This document shows positions 25,514 to 34,292 of a stretch of 64,000 nt of DNA, one piece after another. The number at the start of each line of letters is the position of its first letter. Position 1 is the first letter of the stretch. Position numbers and translations under genes: made by a program. The notes below the pieces were generated by a model. The model did no database searches and was not told where the DNA came from. It saw only the letters and a program-made list of their open reading frames with translations. This stretch comes from Pseudoflavonifractor sp. (lineage in GTDB: Bacteria > Bacteroidota > Bacteroidia > Bacteroidales > Muribaculaceae): positions 132,791 to 196,790 of the forward strand of contig JAMPAQ010000001.1 of assembly GCA_023667145.1 (NCBI GenBank), given 5' to 3'.

Positions 25514-26995
25514 ATGAAAAAAGTATTGTCGGCCTCTATGGCCACGATTATATCATTGATTGCCATCTTGTTGCCATCGATAGCACACGCCTCAACCGCC
25601 GTGCGTGATACCGATGGAGCCGGTGGCGCGGCACTACCCTGCGTGTACCTGATGGGCGACTTCAACAACTTCCTTGAGCCTGACCCCGACCATGCCGCCC
25701 TCTATGAGCCGTGGGCGCTCCCCTTGGTCTCCGACGGGGTCTACGAGGGTACGGTGCCCATCCCTGCATCCCGGTTTTCTGATGGCATAACCTACTTCCG
25801 CATAGTCATCGCCCTGACGGGGTGGGAGACGGGCGACTTCCTAACCACCGGCTCGGCCATGCTGTTTGATGCCGCCGGCGAGGCGTCTGCCCCGCTTGTG
25901 GGTGGCACCGACGACCTGTCGTGGCTCGTCAACTGGTCGAGTGACGCCGATGTCACGTTCCGTGTCGACATGCGCGACAGGACGCTCACTGTCACGACCG
26001 ACCCCTCGCGTCAGTTACGTTACCTGTGTCTGCTCGGTGCCGGTGATATTGATGCCGAGCCTGTGCAGGCCAATATCGGGCTGTACAGGCCATGGTTCCT
26101 CTATGAGCGCGACGGGTCTGAGGGTATCTATGATGGACGGTTTGAAGTTGCCGCCACTGACCTTGGCCTTGGCTTGCTCTCCGAGTTCGCCCCCTCGCTC
26201 GACGGCATGGTCGCCATGGTGCCTGAGGGGGACGGGACAATCACCTTTGACAGCCACGGCATCTGCGAGATGCGTTATGCCGAGGAGTGGGCGACTGACG
26301 AGAACGCCCGGGCGCGGTGGACGTTTGACTCCTGGCCCGGTGGCGAAATTGATGTCACAGTCGACACCGCGCGTGGCGTTGTCCGTTTCTATGCCCCCTA
26401 CATGACCTCGATGATCTATCTTATCGGTGATCCCAACGGCAACATAGCGCCGATACACGACAATATCCATCAGCTTGAGTCATGGGCGCTCCCCGTGACA
26501 ACCCCCGGCAGTGGCATCTACGAGGGCATCCTTGAGATACCCGAGGCTATGGAGGGGACATCGTTCCGCTTTTATGACCGCCTGACCGGGTGGGGCTACC
26601 TCGGCTCTCACGGGCCGGCCTACAGCTACGGCAAGACTCTCGACCTCACCCTGCCCAAAACCTATGGCGGCATATTCTACGAGGGAGGCGAGGGGTGCTG
26701 GCGTCTGCTCAACTGGCCCGGCGGCTATGTGAAGTTCTCGGTCAATATACGTGCGGGTTACATCTCGATGGCCAACGTCACGAGCGCCATTGACGATGTC
26801 GCCGCAGATGTCACTGACCCGGTCGTCACCGTCTCGCCGGGATTGCTCACGATTAATGCCACCGCCCCATGCGATGTGGCGGTCTACAATCTTCAGGGCA
26901 TCGTGGTGCATCAATCGGCGATTCTCCCGGGAACTACCGAGATACCGCTTCCTTCGGGACTCTATATCGTCAACCGCCGCGTAGTGCGGTTGTAG
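25514..26995 (+). CDS. Secreted three-module SusE/F-like protein with T9SS-like tail
   Basis: 493 residues from the ATG at 25514 (the frame opens upstream with TTG, but MKKVLSASMATIISLIAILL is a natural signal peptide). Three modules follow: VYLMGDFNNFLEPD (about 45), YLCLLGAGDIDAEP (about 175) and IYLIGDPNGNIAPI (about 305), each with a central WALP-type phrase and a final strand such as VTFRVDMRDRTLTV. The tail VYNLQGIVVHQ ... SGLYIVNRR is sorting-signal-like. Closely related to 22001 and 24290; such proteins plausibly bind glycans at the cell surface. No enzyme motif is seen. It converges on polA, stop to stop about 25 bases. Confidence 0.75.
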   Translation: MKKVLSASMATIISLIAILLPSIAHASTAVRDTDGAGGAALPCVYLMGDFNNFLEPDPDHAALYEPWALPLVSDGVYEGTVPIPASRFSDGITYFRIVIALTGWETGDFLTTGSAMLFDAAGEASAPLVGGTDDLSWLVNWSSDADVTFRVDMRDRTLTVTTDPSRQLRYLCLLGAGDIDAEPVQANIGLYRPWFLYERDGSEGIYDGRFEVAATDLGLGLLSEFAPSLDGMVAMVPEGDGTITFDSHGICEMRYAEEWATDENARARWTFDSWPGGEIDVTVDTARGVVRFYAPYMTSMIYLIGDPNGNIAPIHDNIHQLESWALPVTTPGSGIYEGILEIPEAMEGTSFRFYDRLTGWGYLGSHGPAYSYGKTLDLTLPKTYGGIFYEGGEGCWRLLNWPGGYVKFSVNIRAGYISMANVTSAIDDVAADVTDPVVTVSPGLLTINATAPCDVAVYNLQGIVVHQSAILPGTTEIPLPSGLYIVNRRVVRL

Positions 26996-27019
26996 CGGCT
27001 GTCAGTGGACCTCAAGCCG

Positions 27020-29818
27020 TCAGTGGGCCTCAAGCCAATTTTTCCCCGTACCTGCTGAGACGATGAGCGGCACTCGGCCATCGTAGGCGCTCTCCATGTC
27101 ACGTCTCACTATCTCCATGACTTGGTCGAGTTCATCGGGCACGACATTGAACACCAGTTCGTCATGCACCTGCATGATCATGCGTGACCGCAGTCCCTCG
27201 CGCTTGAAGTCGCGGGCCACGTTGACCATCGCTATCTTGATGATGTCGGCGGCGCTCCCCTGTATCGGAGCGTTGACCGCGTTGCGTTCGGCATATCCGC
27301 GCACCACGGCGTTGCTGCTCTTGATGTCAGGCAAATAGCGCTTGCGCCCCTTGACGGTGGTGACATAGCCGCGCTCACGGGCCTCCTCGACCACGCGGTT
27401 CATGTATTCCTTGAGGTGGGTGAACGTGTCGAAATATCCCTCTATCAGCTCCTTGGCCTCGGAACGGGGTATGCCGAGCCGTTCGGCGAGTCCGAAAGCC
27501 GAGATGCCGTATATGATGCCGAAGTTGGCGGTCTTGGCGTGTCGCCGTTGATTGTCGGTCACCGCGTCGAGCGGGGTATGATAGATTTTTGCGGCTGTGG
27601 CGCGGTGGATGTCGGCCCCCGAGAGGAACGCGTCGATCATCTCCTCGTCGCGGGCGAGGTCGGCGATAAGACGCAGCTCAATCTGCGAGTAGTCAGCACT
27701 CATTATCAGGTCGCCCGGGTCGGGGATGAATGCGCGGCGTATCTCGCGCCCGTCGTCGGTGCGTATCGGGATATTCTGGAGGTTGGGGTTGGTCGATGAT
27801 ATGCGCCCCGTGGCCGTGACCGTCTGATTGTAGGATGTATGTATCTTGCCTGTCACGGGATTAATCAGCCCGGGCAGGGCGTTTATATAGGTCGCCAGCA
27901 GCTTGCGCAGCCCGCGTATGTCGAGTATCAGCCCCACTAACGGATGGGCGGCGCGGTATTTCTCAAGTATCTCCTCGGTGGTGGAATAGAATCCCTTTTT
28001 GGTGCGCTTGGCCTTGGAGTCGATTTTCAGGCGGTCAAAAAGCACCTCGCCCACCTGCATCGGTGACCCGATGTTAAACTCACCGCCGGCGAGTTCATAA
28101 GCCTCGGCCTCCATCGTGTGGAGCCGTGCTGTCAGCTGTCGCGATTGCTCGGCAAGCACGTTGACATCAATCCTCACCCCGGTCCACTCCATATCGGCCA
28201 ATACCGCCACCAACGGCAGCTCTATGTCGTTGAGCAGCGGCGACAGCCCGTCCTCGTCAATCTGACGGCTGAGCGCGTGGTAGAGCCGTAGCGTCACGTC
28301 GGCAGCCTCGCATTGCCTCTCGGCGGCTTCACTGACTGTCAGTTCCGGCTCCTTGCGGCGTGTCTTGGCTTCCTCGGCATAGTCGGCTGTGTGGTATCCG
28401 AGACTCCCCGCCGCTACCGATGCGAGGGTGTGTCTCATCTCTGGTTGCAGCAGGTAGTGAGCCACGGAGGTGTCGTAATAGTTGGCCGTCAGCTCTATAT
28501 CGAGCCGGCGCATCACGATGATGTCACGTTTCACGTCATGGCTCACTATGGTGATTTTGTCAGCCTCGAATAGCGGCGACAGTATCTCCTTCTCGTTTCC
28601 GGCCACAATCTCTGACGGAATATAGGTGGCCTCCCCCTCGCTTGTCGAGACTGCAAGACCCTCCCATCGGGCTGTCATCGCGTCAGGGCCGTAGGCATAG
28701 ACGGCCACACCCGCTGTCCCGGTCTTTATGGCGTTGGCGATAACTTCGCCGGCCTCCTCGGCGGTGGTGACCGTCTTGTAGGTGGTGGCCGTCATCGGGC
28801 GCGGAGTTGCGTCGGCCATTGACGGCGACGGGATGTCAAACAGTGACGGTTGGTCAAACAGCGAGGGCTGGTTGCCGTTTGCCGCTGCCGCCGGCTTGTC
28901 AGTCTGTCCCGTGGAGCTGCCATGACCATCAGTCGCGTCGGCCATGCGGTGCTGCAACCGGGTTATGAATGTCCTGAACTCCAATTCGGTATATATCTCG
29001 ATGAGTTTTCCGTTGTCGGGTGTGCTGCGTCTCAGCGAGTCGACCTCGATGTCGATGGGGACATCGGTCTTGATGGTGGCGAGAAACTTGGAAAATCTTA
29101 TCTGGTCGGCATTCTCGCTCACCTTGCGCTGTATGGCTCCCTTGAGCTTGTCGGTGTTGTCGAGCAGATGTTCCACCGACCCCCATTCGGCAATCAGTTT
29201 CTGTGCTGTCTTCTCGCCGACACCCGGGCATCCCGGTATGTTGTCGATGGCATCCCCCTCAAGCGCCAGCAGATCAATGACCTGGATGGGCGACGAGATG
29301 CCGTATCGCTCACACACCTCCTTGACACCCCGTATCTCAAAGTCGTTGCCGCGCAGTGACGGACGGTACATCAGCACCTTGTCGGTCACGAGCTGCCCGT
29401 AGTCCTTGTCGGGGGTCATCATGTAGGTTGTCATCCCCTCGCTCTCGGCCCTACGGGACAGTGTCCCTATCACGTCGTCGGCCTCGTAGCCCGGAACTTC
29501 TATTATGGGAATGTTGTGGGCCTTGACTATCTCCTTAATGTAGGGGAGGGATGCGCGTATATCCTCGGGCATCGCCTCGCGGTCGGCCTTGTATTCAGGA
29601 TAAGCCTCATGACGGAATGTCGGCCCGTGGGGGTCGAAGCACACCGCGATGTGGGTTGGATTCTCCTTGCGGAGTATTTCGTCAAGGGTGTTGCAGAATC
29701 CGAATATCGCCGAGGTGTTGAATCCCTTGGTCGTGACGCGGGGGGCGCGTATCAGGGCATAGTATGCGCGGTAGATGAGCGCGTATGCGTCGAGCAGGAA
29801 CAGCTTGTTGTCTTCCAT
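27020..29818 (-). CDS. polA: DNA polymerase I
   Basis: A full-length 932-residue Pol I: 5'-3' exonuclease domain (residues 1-300, with YRAYYALIRAP, FDPHGPTFRHE and TPDKDYGQLV), a 3'-5' exonuclease domain and the polymerase domain with motif A SADYSQIELRLIADLA, motif B KTANFGIIYGISAFG and motif C QVHDELVFN. It fills gaps and removes primers in replication and repair. In the 3'-5' exonuclease domain, the D-x-E of Exo I is replaced by Y-A-Y (near residue 373, VAVYAYGPDAM), so proofreading is probably lost, while Exo III keeps YDTSVAHYLL. ATG start at 29818, divergent from the prenyl synthase gene. Confidence 0.97.
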   Translation of the reverse strand: MEDNKLFLLDAYALIYRAYYALIRAPRVTTKGFNTSAIFGFCNTLDEILRKENPTHIAVCFDPHGPTFRHEAYPEYKADREAMPEDIRASLPYIKEIVKAHNIPIIEVPGYEADDVIGTLSRRAESEGMTTYMMTPDKDYGQLVTDKVLMYRPSLRGNDFEIRGVKEVCERYGISSPIQVIDLLALEGDAIDNIPGCPGVGEKTAQKLIAEWGSVEHLLDNTDKLKGAIQRKVSENADQIRFSKFLATIKTDVPIDIEVDSLRRSTPDNGKLIEIYTELEFRTFITRLQHRMADATDGHGSSTGQTDKPAAAANGNQPSLFDQPSLFDIPSPSMADATPRPMTATTYKTVTTAEEAGEVIANAIKTGTAGVAVYAYGPDAMTARWEGLAVSTSEGEATYIPSEIVAGNEKEILSPLFEADKITIVSHDVKRDIIVMRRLDIELTANYYDTSVAHYLLQPEMRHTLASVAAGSLGYHTADYAEEAKTRRKEPELTVSEAAERQCEAADVTLRLYHALSRQIDEDGLSPLLNDIELPLVAVLADMEWTGVRIDVNVLAEQSRQLTARLHTMEAEAYELAGGEFNIGSPMQVGEVLFDRLKIDSKAKRTKKGFYSTTEEILEKYRAAHPLVGLILDIRGLRKLLATYINALPGLINPVTGKIHTSYNQTVTATGRISSTNPNLQNIPIRTDDGREIRRAFIPDPGDLIMSADYSQIELRLIADLARDEEMIDAFLSGADIHRATAAKIYHTPLDAVTDNQRRHAKTANFGIIYGISAFGLAERLGIPRSEAKELIEGYFDTFTHLKEYMNRVVEEARERGYVTTVKGRKRYLPDIKSSNAVVRGYAERNAVNAPIQGSAADIIKIAMVNVARDFKREGLRSRMIMQVHDELVFNVVPDELDQVMEIVRRDMESAYDGRVPLIVSAGTGKNWLEAH

Positions 29819-29926
29819 TGTCGGTGTCGGTCTTGTTGAGTGTAAGAGGTTGTTGCAAAAGTAGGCATAATTTGACGGTTAGTAGAAATATTTACAGCCA
29901 AAACTCGCCACTTTGCAATAATTTAG

Positions 29927-29934
29927 TAATTTTG
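29927..29934 (+). promoter_or_regulatory. Promoter -7 box for the polyprenyl synthase
   Basis: TAATTTTG matches TAnnTTTG, 17 bases before the ATG. Confidence 0.55.
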
Positions 29935-29951
29935 CAGCACAAAAATTATTT

Positions 29952-30926
29952 ATGACAACTATCGAAGCCATCCAACAACCGATTGCCCCTCAGCTTGTCC
30001 GGCTCAACGAGCGCATCGCCGACTCGCTTGCCTCCCCCAATCCACTGATGGCCGAGATTATAAGTAATTACCTGAAGACCAAGGGAAAACAGATACGACC
30101 CATACTTGTGTTGCTGAGCGCGCGGTTTTTTGGCGAGATAAATGATGACGCCATATCGGCCGCCGCTGCCATCGAGATGCTCCACAACGCGTCGCTCATT
30201 CATGACGATGTGGTCGATGAGGCCCGCAAGCGTCGTGGCTATGCGACCATCAACAGCGTGTGGGACAATCATATAGCTGTGCTTGTCGGCGACTATTTCG
30301 TATCGACGGCCCTTCAGGAGGGGACGCGCACCAGCGACATGCGCGTCATCCGCTGCCTGTCAGCTCTCGGGCGTGAGCTGTCCATTGGCGAGGTCGACCA
30401 GATATGTAATGCCCGGGCCCATACTCTCGACGAACGGGCCTATTTCTCGATGATCGAGCGCAAGACCGCCTCGCTGTTCATGTCGTGTGTGCGCATGGGC
30501 GGATATGCTGCCGGGGCCTCCGATGCCGACCTTGATATCATGGTGGAGTTTGCCCGGTTGCTCGGTCTGTGTTTCCAGATCAAGGATGACATATTCGACT
30601 ATTTTGAGGATGGGCGCGTAGGCAAGCCGACCGGCAACGACCTGCGCGAGGGCAAGATTACCCTTCCGCTGCTCTATGCCCTGTCGCGTGACGACCGTCC
30701 CGATGCCCCGGCCATGGTGGAGCTGTCGCGCCGCGACGAGTTGACATCGGGAGAGATTGCCCGCCTCATTGACTATGCCAAGCGGGCCGGCGGAATAGAA
30801 TATGCCGAGGAGCGTATGCGCTCCATGCGTGACGAGGGTGTCGCGCTGATAAGCCGTTTTCCCGATTCTCCGGCGCGCCGAGCCTTCATCTCCCTCTTTG
30901 ACTACATCATCGACCGCGACCATTAA
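29952..30926 (+). CDS. All-trans polyprenyl diphosphate synthase
   Basis: A 324-residue trans-prenyltransferase with the two aspartate-rich motifs, DDVVD (in SLIHDDVVDEARKRRG, near 85) and DDIFD (in FQIKDDIFDYF, near 210), and the KTASLF and GNDLREGK motifs. It condenses isopentenyl diphosphate into a long chain, probably the side chain of menaquinone (octaprenyl-type, IspB-like). The residues that set chain length cannot be judged by eye, so I give no symbol. It is a single gene with its own promoter, divergent from polA. Confidence 0.92.
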   Translation: MTTIEAIQQPIAPQLVRLNERIADSLASPNPLMAEIISNYLKTKGKQIRPILVLLSARFFGEINDDAISAAAAIEMLHNASLIHDDVVDEARKRRGYATINSVWDNHIAVLVGDYFVSTALQEGTRTSDMRVIRCLSALGRELSIGEVDQICNARAHTLDERAYFSMIERKTASLFMSCVRMGGYAAGASDADLDIMVEFARLLGLCFQIKDDIFDYFEDGRVGKPTGNDLREGKITLPLLYALSRDDRPDAPAMVELSRRDELTSGEIARLIDYAKRAGGIEYAEERMRSMRDEGVALISRFPDSPARRAFISLFDYIIDRDH

Positions 30927-31040
30927 TGTCGTGTCGCGGTATGTCCCGCAAACCCGCGCTCTGATGTCCTTATGTACGCCTTTTGTTGTGCATATAGAGC
31001 AAAATGTCATTAAATCTTGCGTTATTTTGGAAAAATGTTG

Positions 31041-31048
31041 TATCTTTG
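31041..31048 (+). promoter_or_regulatory. Promoter -7 box for asnA
   Basis: TATCTTTG matches TAnnTTTG, 39 bases upstream of the asnA ATG. Confidence 0.55.
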
Positions 31049-31087
31049 CCATCCAACTACTGCCAACTTAATAGCAATACACGTAAA

Positions 31088-32122
31088 ATGTCACTGATCA
31101 TCCCCCGCAAGTACAAGCAAAAATTGCTGCCCGAGACTACCGAAGTAGCCATCAAGGATATAAAGGACTCATTTCAGGAAAAACTCGCCACAGCGCTCAA
31201 CCTGAGGCGCGTCACCGCCCCGCTCTTCGTGCTGTCGGGTACGGGTCTCAATGACGACCTCAACGGTGTCGAGCATCCCGTGTCGTTCAACATACGCTGC
31301 ATGGACGACCGCCGTGCCGAGGTGGTGCACTCGCTTGCCAAGTGGAAGCGCACAAAGCTCGCTGCCTATGACATTGCCCCGGGGTACGGCCTGTATACCG
31401 ACATGAATGCCATACGCACGAGCGAGGACCTCGATAACCTCCACTCGCTCTATGTCGACCAGTGGGACTGGGAGCAGACCATCAACCCCGGGGACCGCAA
31501 TCTCGACTATCTCAAGGCTACCGTTGTCAAGATATATAACGCCGTGCGTGAGGTGGAGCACATGATCTACCGTCAGTTCCCACACATCACTCCCCAGCTG
31601 CCCGAGCGTGTGACGTTCATCCACTCCGAGGAGCTGTTGCGGGAGTATCCCGACCTCGATGCCAAGGAGCGAGAGGCTGCCGCCGCACGCAAGTATGGCG
31701 CGATATTCCTTATAGGTATTGGCGCGTCGTTGAGCAACGGCGAGCCGCATGACGGACGCGCTCCTGACTACGATGACTGGATCACACCCAATTCCGACGG
31801 GTATATCGGTCTCAATGGCGACCTCATACTGTGGAATCCGATACTTGAGACCGGCTTTGAGCTGTCGTCGATGGGTATCCGTGTAGATGCCGACTCCCTG
31901 CGTCGTCAGCTTGCCGAGCGTGGTGCCGAGGAGCGTCTCAATTTCAATTTCCACCGCTCGCTCGTCGGCGGTGAGCTCCCCGCCTCGATAGGAGGCGGCA
32001 TCGGGCAGAGCCGTCTCTGCATGTTCCTGCTCCAGAAAGCACATATCGGCGAGGTCCAGGCCTCAATCTGGCCCGAATCCCAGGTCGAGGAATGTCGCGC
32101 CGCCGGCATCGAGCTCATCTGA
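31088..32122 (+). CDS. asnA: Aspartate--ammonia ligase (asparagine synthetase A)
   Basis: 344 residues from the ATG at 31088 (MSLIIPRKYKQKLLPE); an upstream in-frame start would add residues that do not fit the family. AsnA motifs include VSGTGLNDDLNG near 60, KWKRTKLAAYDIAPGYGLYTDMNAIR-type region (about 98-120), DQWDWE near 135 and the C-terminal ASIGGGIGQSRLCMFLLQ. The enzyme makes asparagine from aspartate, ammonium and ATP, without needing glutamine. Full length for the family. A long inverted repeat follows it and overlaps the end of the methyltransferase gene. Confidence 0.97.
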   Translation: MSLIIPRKYKQKLLPETTEVAIKDIKDSFQEKLATALNLRRVTAPLFVLSGTGLNDDLNGVEHPVSFNIRCMDDRRAEVVHSLAKWKRTKLAAYDIAPGYGLYTDMNAIRTSEDLDNLHSLYVDQWDWEQTINPGDRNLDYLKATVVKIYNAVREVEHMIYRQFPHITPQLPERVTFIHSEELLREYPDLDAKEREAAAARKYGAIFLIGIGASLSNGEPHDGRAPDYDDWITPNSDGYIGLNGDLILWNPILETGFELSSMGIRVDADSLRRQLAERGAEERLNFNFHRSLVGGELPASIGGGIGQSRLCMFLLQKAHIGEVQASIWPESQVEECRAAGIELI

Positions 32123-32146
32123 CCCTGCTACACCATAGACTATTAA

Positions 32147-32192
32147 AAGCAATTCAGCTTTCGTTGTCAGAACAATGAAAGCTGAATTGCTT
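32147..32192. terminator. Bidirectional hairpin after asnA, overlapping the methyltransferase end
   Basis: A perfect 16-bp inverted repeat (AAGCAATTCAGCTTTC and its complement) around a 14-base loop. The right arm (32177-32192) is inside the last codons of the convergent methyltransferase gene; the left arm lies just past asnA. It likely ends both transcripts. Confidence 0.7.
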
Positions 32193-33237
32193 CATGATTG
32201 GAGTGTTTTGATGTCCTGGATTCTGTCATGTATGACCTATGAAATGTTTTCTCCTTCGACACATTCCCCTGACACTGGATGTTTCTTATTAAGATTCTAA
32301 AATAGGGACACTTTCCTCCGATAGATAGATCTTTTCCATCGTTTCCTTTCCTAAATTTGATTATCTCAAATTGCCTGGGGTTGTATTTATGTAAAAATGT
32401 GATGGGTACTCCCATTGCTCCAGGAAAATCCATCGGAATGTCTTGGGTGCGATTTACATTAATGGCATCGTAGTTGTCAAATGTAGGGTATTCTGATTCG
32501 TTCCCTTTATATACCTTGGTCAAAGGGATAAATTCATTTCTTAAAGGAGACTCTAAATTTGTCAACCATAGACAATTGTTTGATGAAACAATACGTTGGC
32601 CGTCTTTGTCTATTCTTGCCTCTGTCCCATACAATTCGTAGTAATCCGGGACAATAAATCCGGAAATGCCACGACCGAGATTATGGCCTAACCATATTTT
32701 ATTATCTTGGATTAATTCAAATATCTCCTTGTATGTTATAGCATTGATATTCCCAATAATGAGAAATTTCTTTTTGTACAACATAATCGTTGATACGAAT
32801 TCTCTAAAAAGCGAAAACGGAGGATTGGTCACTACAATATCACATTCCTTAAGAAATATCTTACTCTCGGCACTCCTAAAATCACCATCTCCTTGGAAGT
32901 GAATTATATTGCTGATTTTCTCAAAGTTATCATAATCCTCACCATTATATACTATGTAATATCCCCGGGGACTTTCTGATTCATGTGTTGGGTTCCCGGG
33001 CTTCTTGTAACATGATGAAATCAATTTCTTCAATCCTAAGGTATGGAAATTGTCTATGAAAAATCTAAAGAAATTGCTTTTCAAGGGATCATCGCAGTTA
33101 CAGTAGACTGTCTTACCCATGAATTGATTGGGATAATGTAATAGTTCGCTCTCTATATCACAGTATTGTGTATAGAATTCATCACTCTTGGATTCCTTAG
33201 CTTTATGCAGAATTGAATTATTTATATTTCGAGCCAT
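32167..33237 (-). CDS. EcoRI-type DNA adenine methyltransferase
   Basis: 356 residues from ATG at 33237 (MARNINNSILHKAKESKSDEFYTQY). It closely resembles M.EcoRI along its length: VYCNCDDP near 45, GDGDFRSAESK near 118, the adenine-methylase motif NPPF at 138-141, ITYKEIFELIQDNKIWLG near 165, GFIVPDYYELYGTEARID near 195 and GGKCPYFRILI near 315. It should methylate GAATTC to protect the host DNA. About 30 extra residues extend past the M.EcoRI C-terminus (ending HEAIQLSLF). The gene starts two bases after the restriction gene stop and is AT-rich compared with its surroundings, a sign of transfer. Confidence 0.93.
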   Translation of the reverse strand: MARNINNSILHKAKESKSDEFYTQYCDIESELLHYPNQFMGKTVYCNCDDPLKSNFFRFFIDNFHTLGLKKLISSCYKKPGNPTHESESPRGYYIVYNGEDYDNFEKISNIIHFQGDGDFRSAESKIFLKECDIVVTNPPFSLFREFVSTIMLYKKKFLIIGNINAITYKEIFELIQDNKIWLGHNLGRGISGFIVPDYYELYGTEARIDKDGQRIVSSNNCLWLTNLESPLRNEFIPLTKVYKGNESEYPTFDNYDAINVNRTQDIPMDFPGAMGVPITFLHKYNPRQFEIIKFRKGNDGKDLSIGGKCPYFRILIRNIQCQGNVSKEKTFHRSYMTESRTSKHSNHEAIQLSLF

Positions 33238-33239
33238 GT

Positions 33240-34076
33240 TCAATTCCCTCGTGAAAGCTGTATAAATATGTCACTGCCCAAAACCTGAAGAGATGTTGTG
33301 GCAATTTCAGTCATGATTTCAAGCATACGATTCCGCTCCCATCTTTCACCGTTGCCCTGCGTGTATATGGACGCAGCCTGAAGCATAATCATTTTATCCT
33401 GATGAGACACAAATTTGTTCCTGCACAAATTTGTGTTTATCGGCATTCCATAATTGGCGGCGGTCAAACGGTCAAGTCGATTAAGCAAACCTGAATTATA
33501 TTCAAGTACAACATTTCTGCCATCGGGTCGCCTGACGCTGATGGTCTCCGTTAAGAAATTAGAGCCTTCAAGAAATAAAACGTACGGGAAATGATTTTCT
33601 CCCAACATGTAATTGGCTATTTCAGAGATGTTTTTGTGGGAACGTTCTATCGCATTTCCAGCAGCCATTAAATCCTGGTTATTATTTTTGCCGACAAGTT
33701 TCCCTTTTCTGATGTTTTCAATGTCTTTTCCTTGGTGTTTTGCCTCTGACACCAAGACAACACGCCAATTATCATAATCGTCTTTGATTTCCAATATTCC
33801 TCCATCGGGGATAATACTGGCATTGGACACAAATATGGTTTGGCCAAGTTCGGTATCAATCTTTCGTAAAGCCTCGTTTATCTCTTTCTTTTTGATGCTG
33901 TCACGATAACGGAATTTCAGATTTGGATATCTGAGTTCAAGAATACGCATAACTATATGTGACAGTTGGCCTACTGTCATGTCGTGTAGTTTGGCCTCGC
34001 TCCCAAATATCCCTACAACACCCTTTGATATCTTCTGTTGCAGGGTTAGTCTATCGGATTGATTCTTTTTTGACAT
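33240..34076 (-). CDS. EcoRI-type restriction endonuclease
   Basis: 278 residues (start ATG at 34076, MSKKNQSDRLT), against 277 for EcoRI, and collinear with it: FRYRDSIKKKEINEAL near 55, the PD...EAK catalytic set Asp91, Glu111, Lys113 (IIPDGGILEIKD and SEAKHQGKD), and GNAIERSHKNISEIAN (140-155) with the recognition residues Asn141, Ala142, Glu144 and Arg145; Arg200 and Arg203 are also kept. All numbering matches EcoRI, so cleavage of GAATTC is likely. The gene order is restriction then methylase, and the AT-rich composition contrasts with the neighbouring genes. Confidence 0.93.
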   Translation of the reverse strand: MSKKNQSDRLTLQQKISKGVVGIFGSEAKLHDMTVGQLSHIVMRILELRYPNLKFRYRDSIKKKEINEALRKIDTELGQTIFVSNASIIPDGGILEIKDDYDNWRVVLVSEAKHQGKDIENIRKGKLVGKNNNQDLMAAGNAIERSHKNISEIANYMLGENHFPYVLFLEGSNFLTETISVRRPDGRNVVLEYNSGLLNRLDRLTAANYGMPINTNLCRNKFVSHQDKMIMLQAASIYTQGNGERWERNRMLEIMTEIATTSLQVLGSDIFIQLSRGN

Positions 34077-34137
34077 ATCCAAATAGGAAATTATCTATAA
34101 TACTTTGGTGATAATCAGCAATAAAGATACATACAAT

Positions 34138-34278
34138 TTCTAAAACATAGGCAAAATTGCCCTGAAAAACTTCTAAAACATAGGCAAAATCGGGCTATTT
34201 TTCTTCTAAAACATAGGTAAAATAAGTCATTTCTCCTTTCAAAACATAGGCAAAATCTTCTTGAGCATAGGCAAAATG
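34138..34278. repeat. Five direct repeats with regular spacing upstream of the restriction gene
   Basis: The core ACATAGGCAAAAT (one copy with AGGTAAAAT, last copy GCATAGGCAAAAT) occurs with its C at 34146, 34179, 34212, 34245 and 34266. The spacing is 33, 33, 33 and 21 bases. The repeats fill the gap between the DUF4230 gene and the restriction gene. Possible roles are regulator binding sites, a mobile-element relic or a transcription-stop region. Confidence 0.7.
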
Positions 34279-34292
34279 GATGTGTGCCTACG

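Noticed and set aside
31169..32044. Long frame opposite asnA
   Set aside because: It lies wholly over the strong AsnA match on the other strand.
34138..34278. CRISPR array
   Set aside because: The cores are only 13-15 bases, spacers are short and of similar sequence, and no cas genes are near; direct repeats of another kind.
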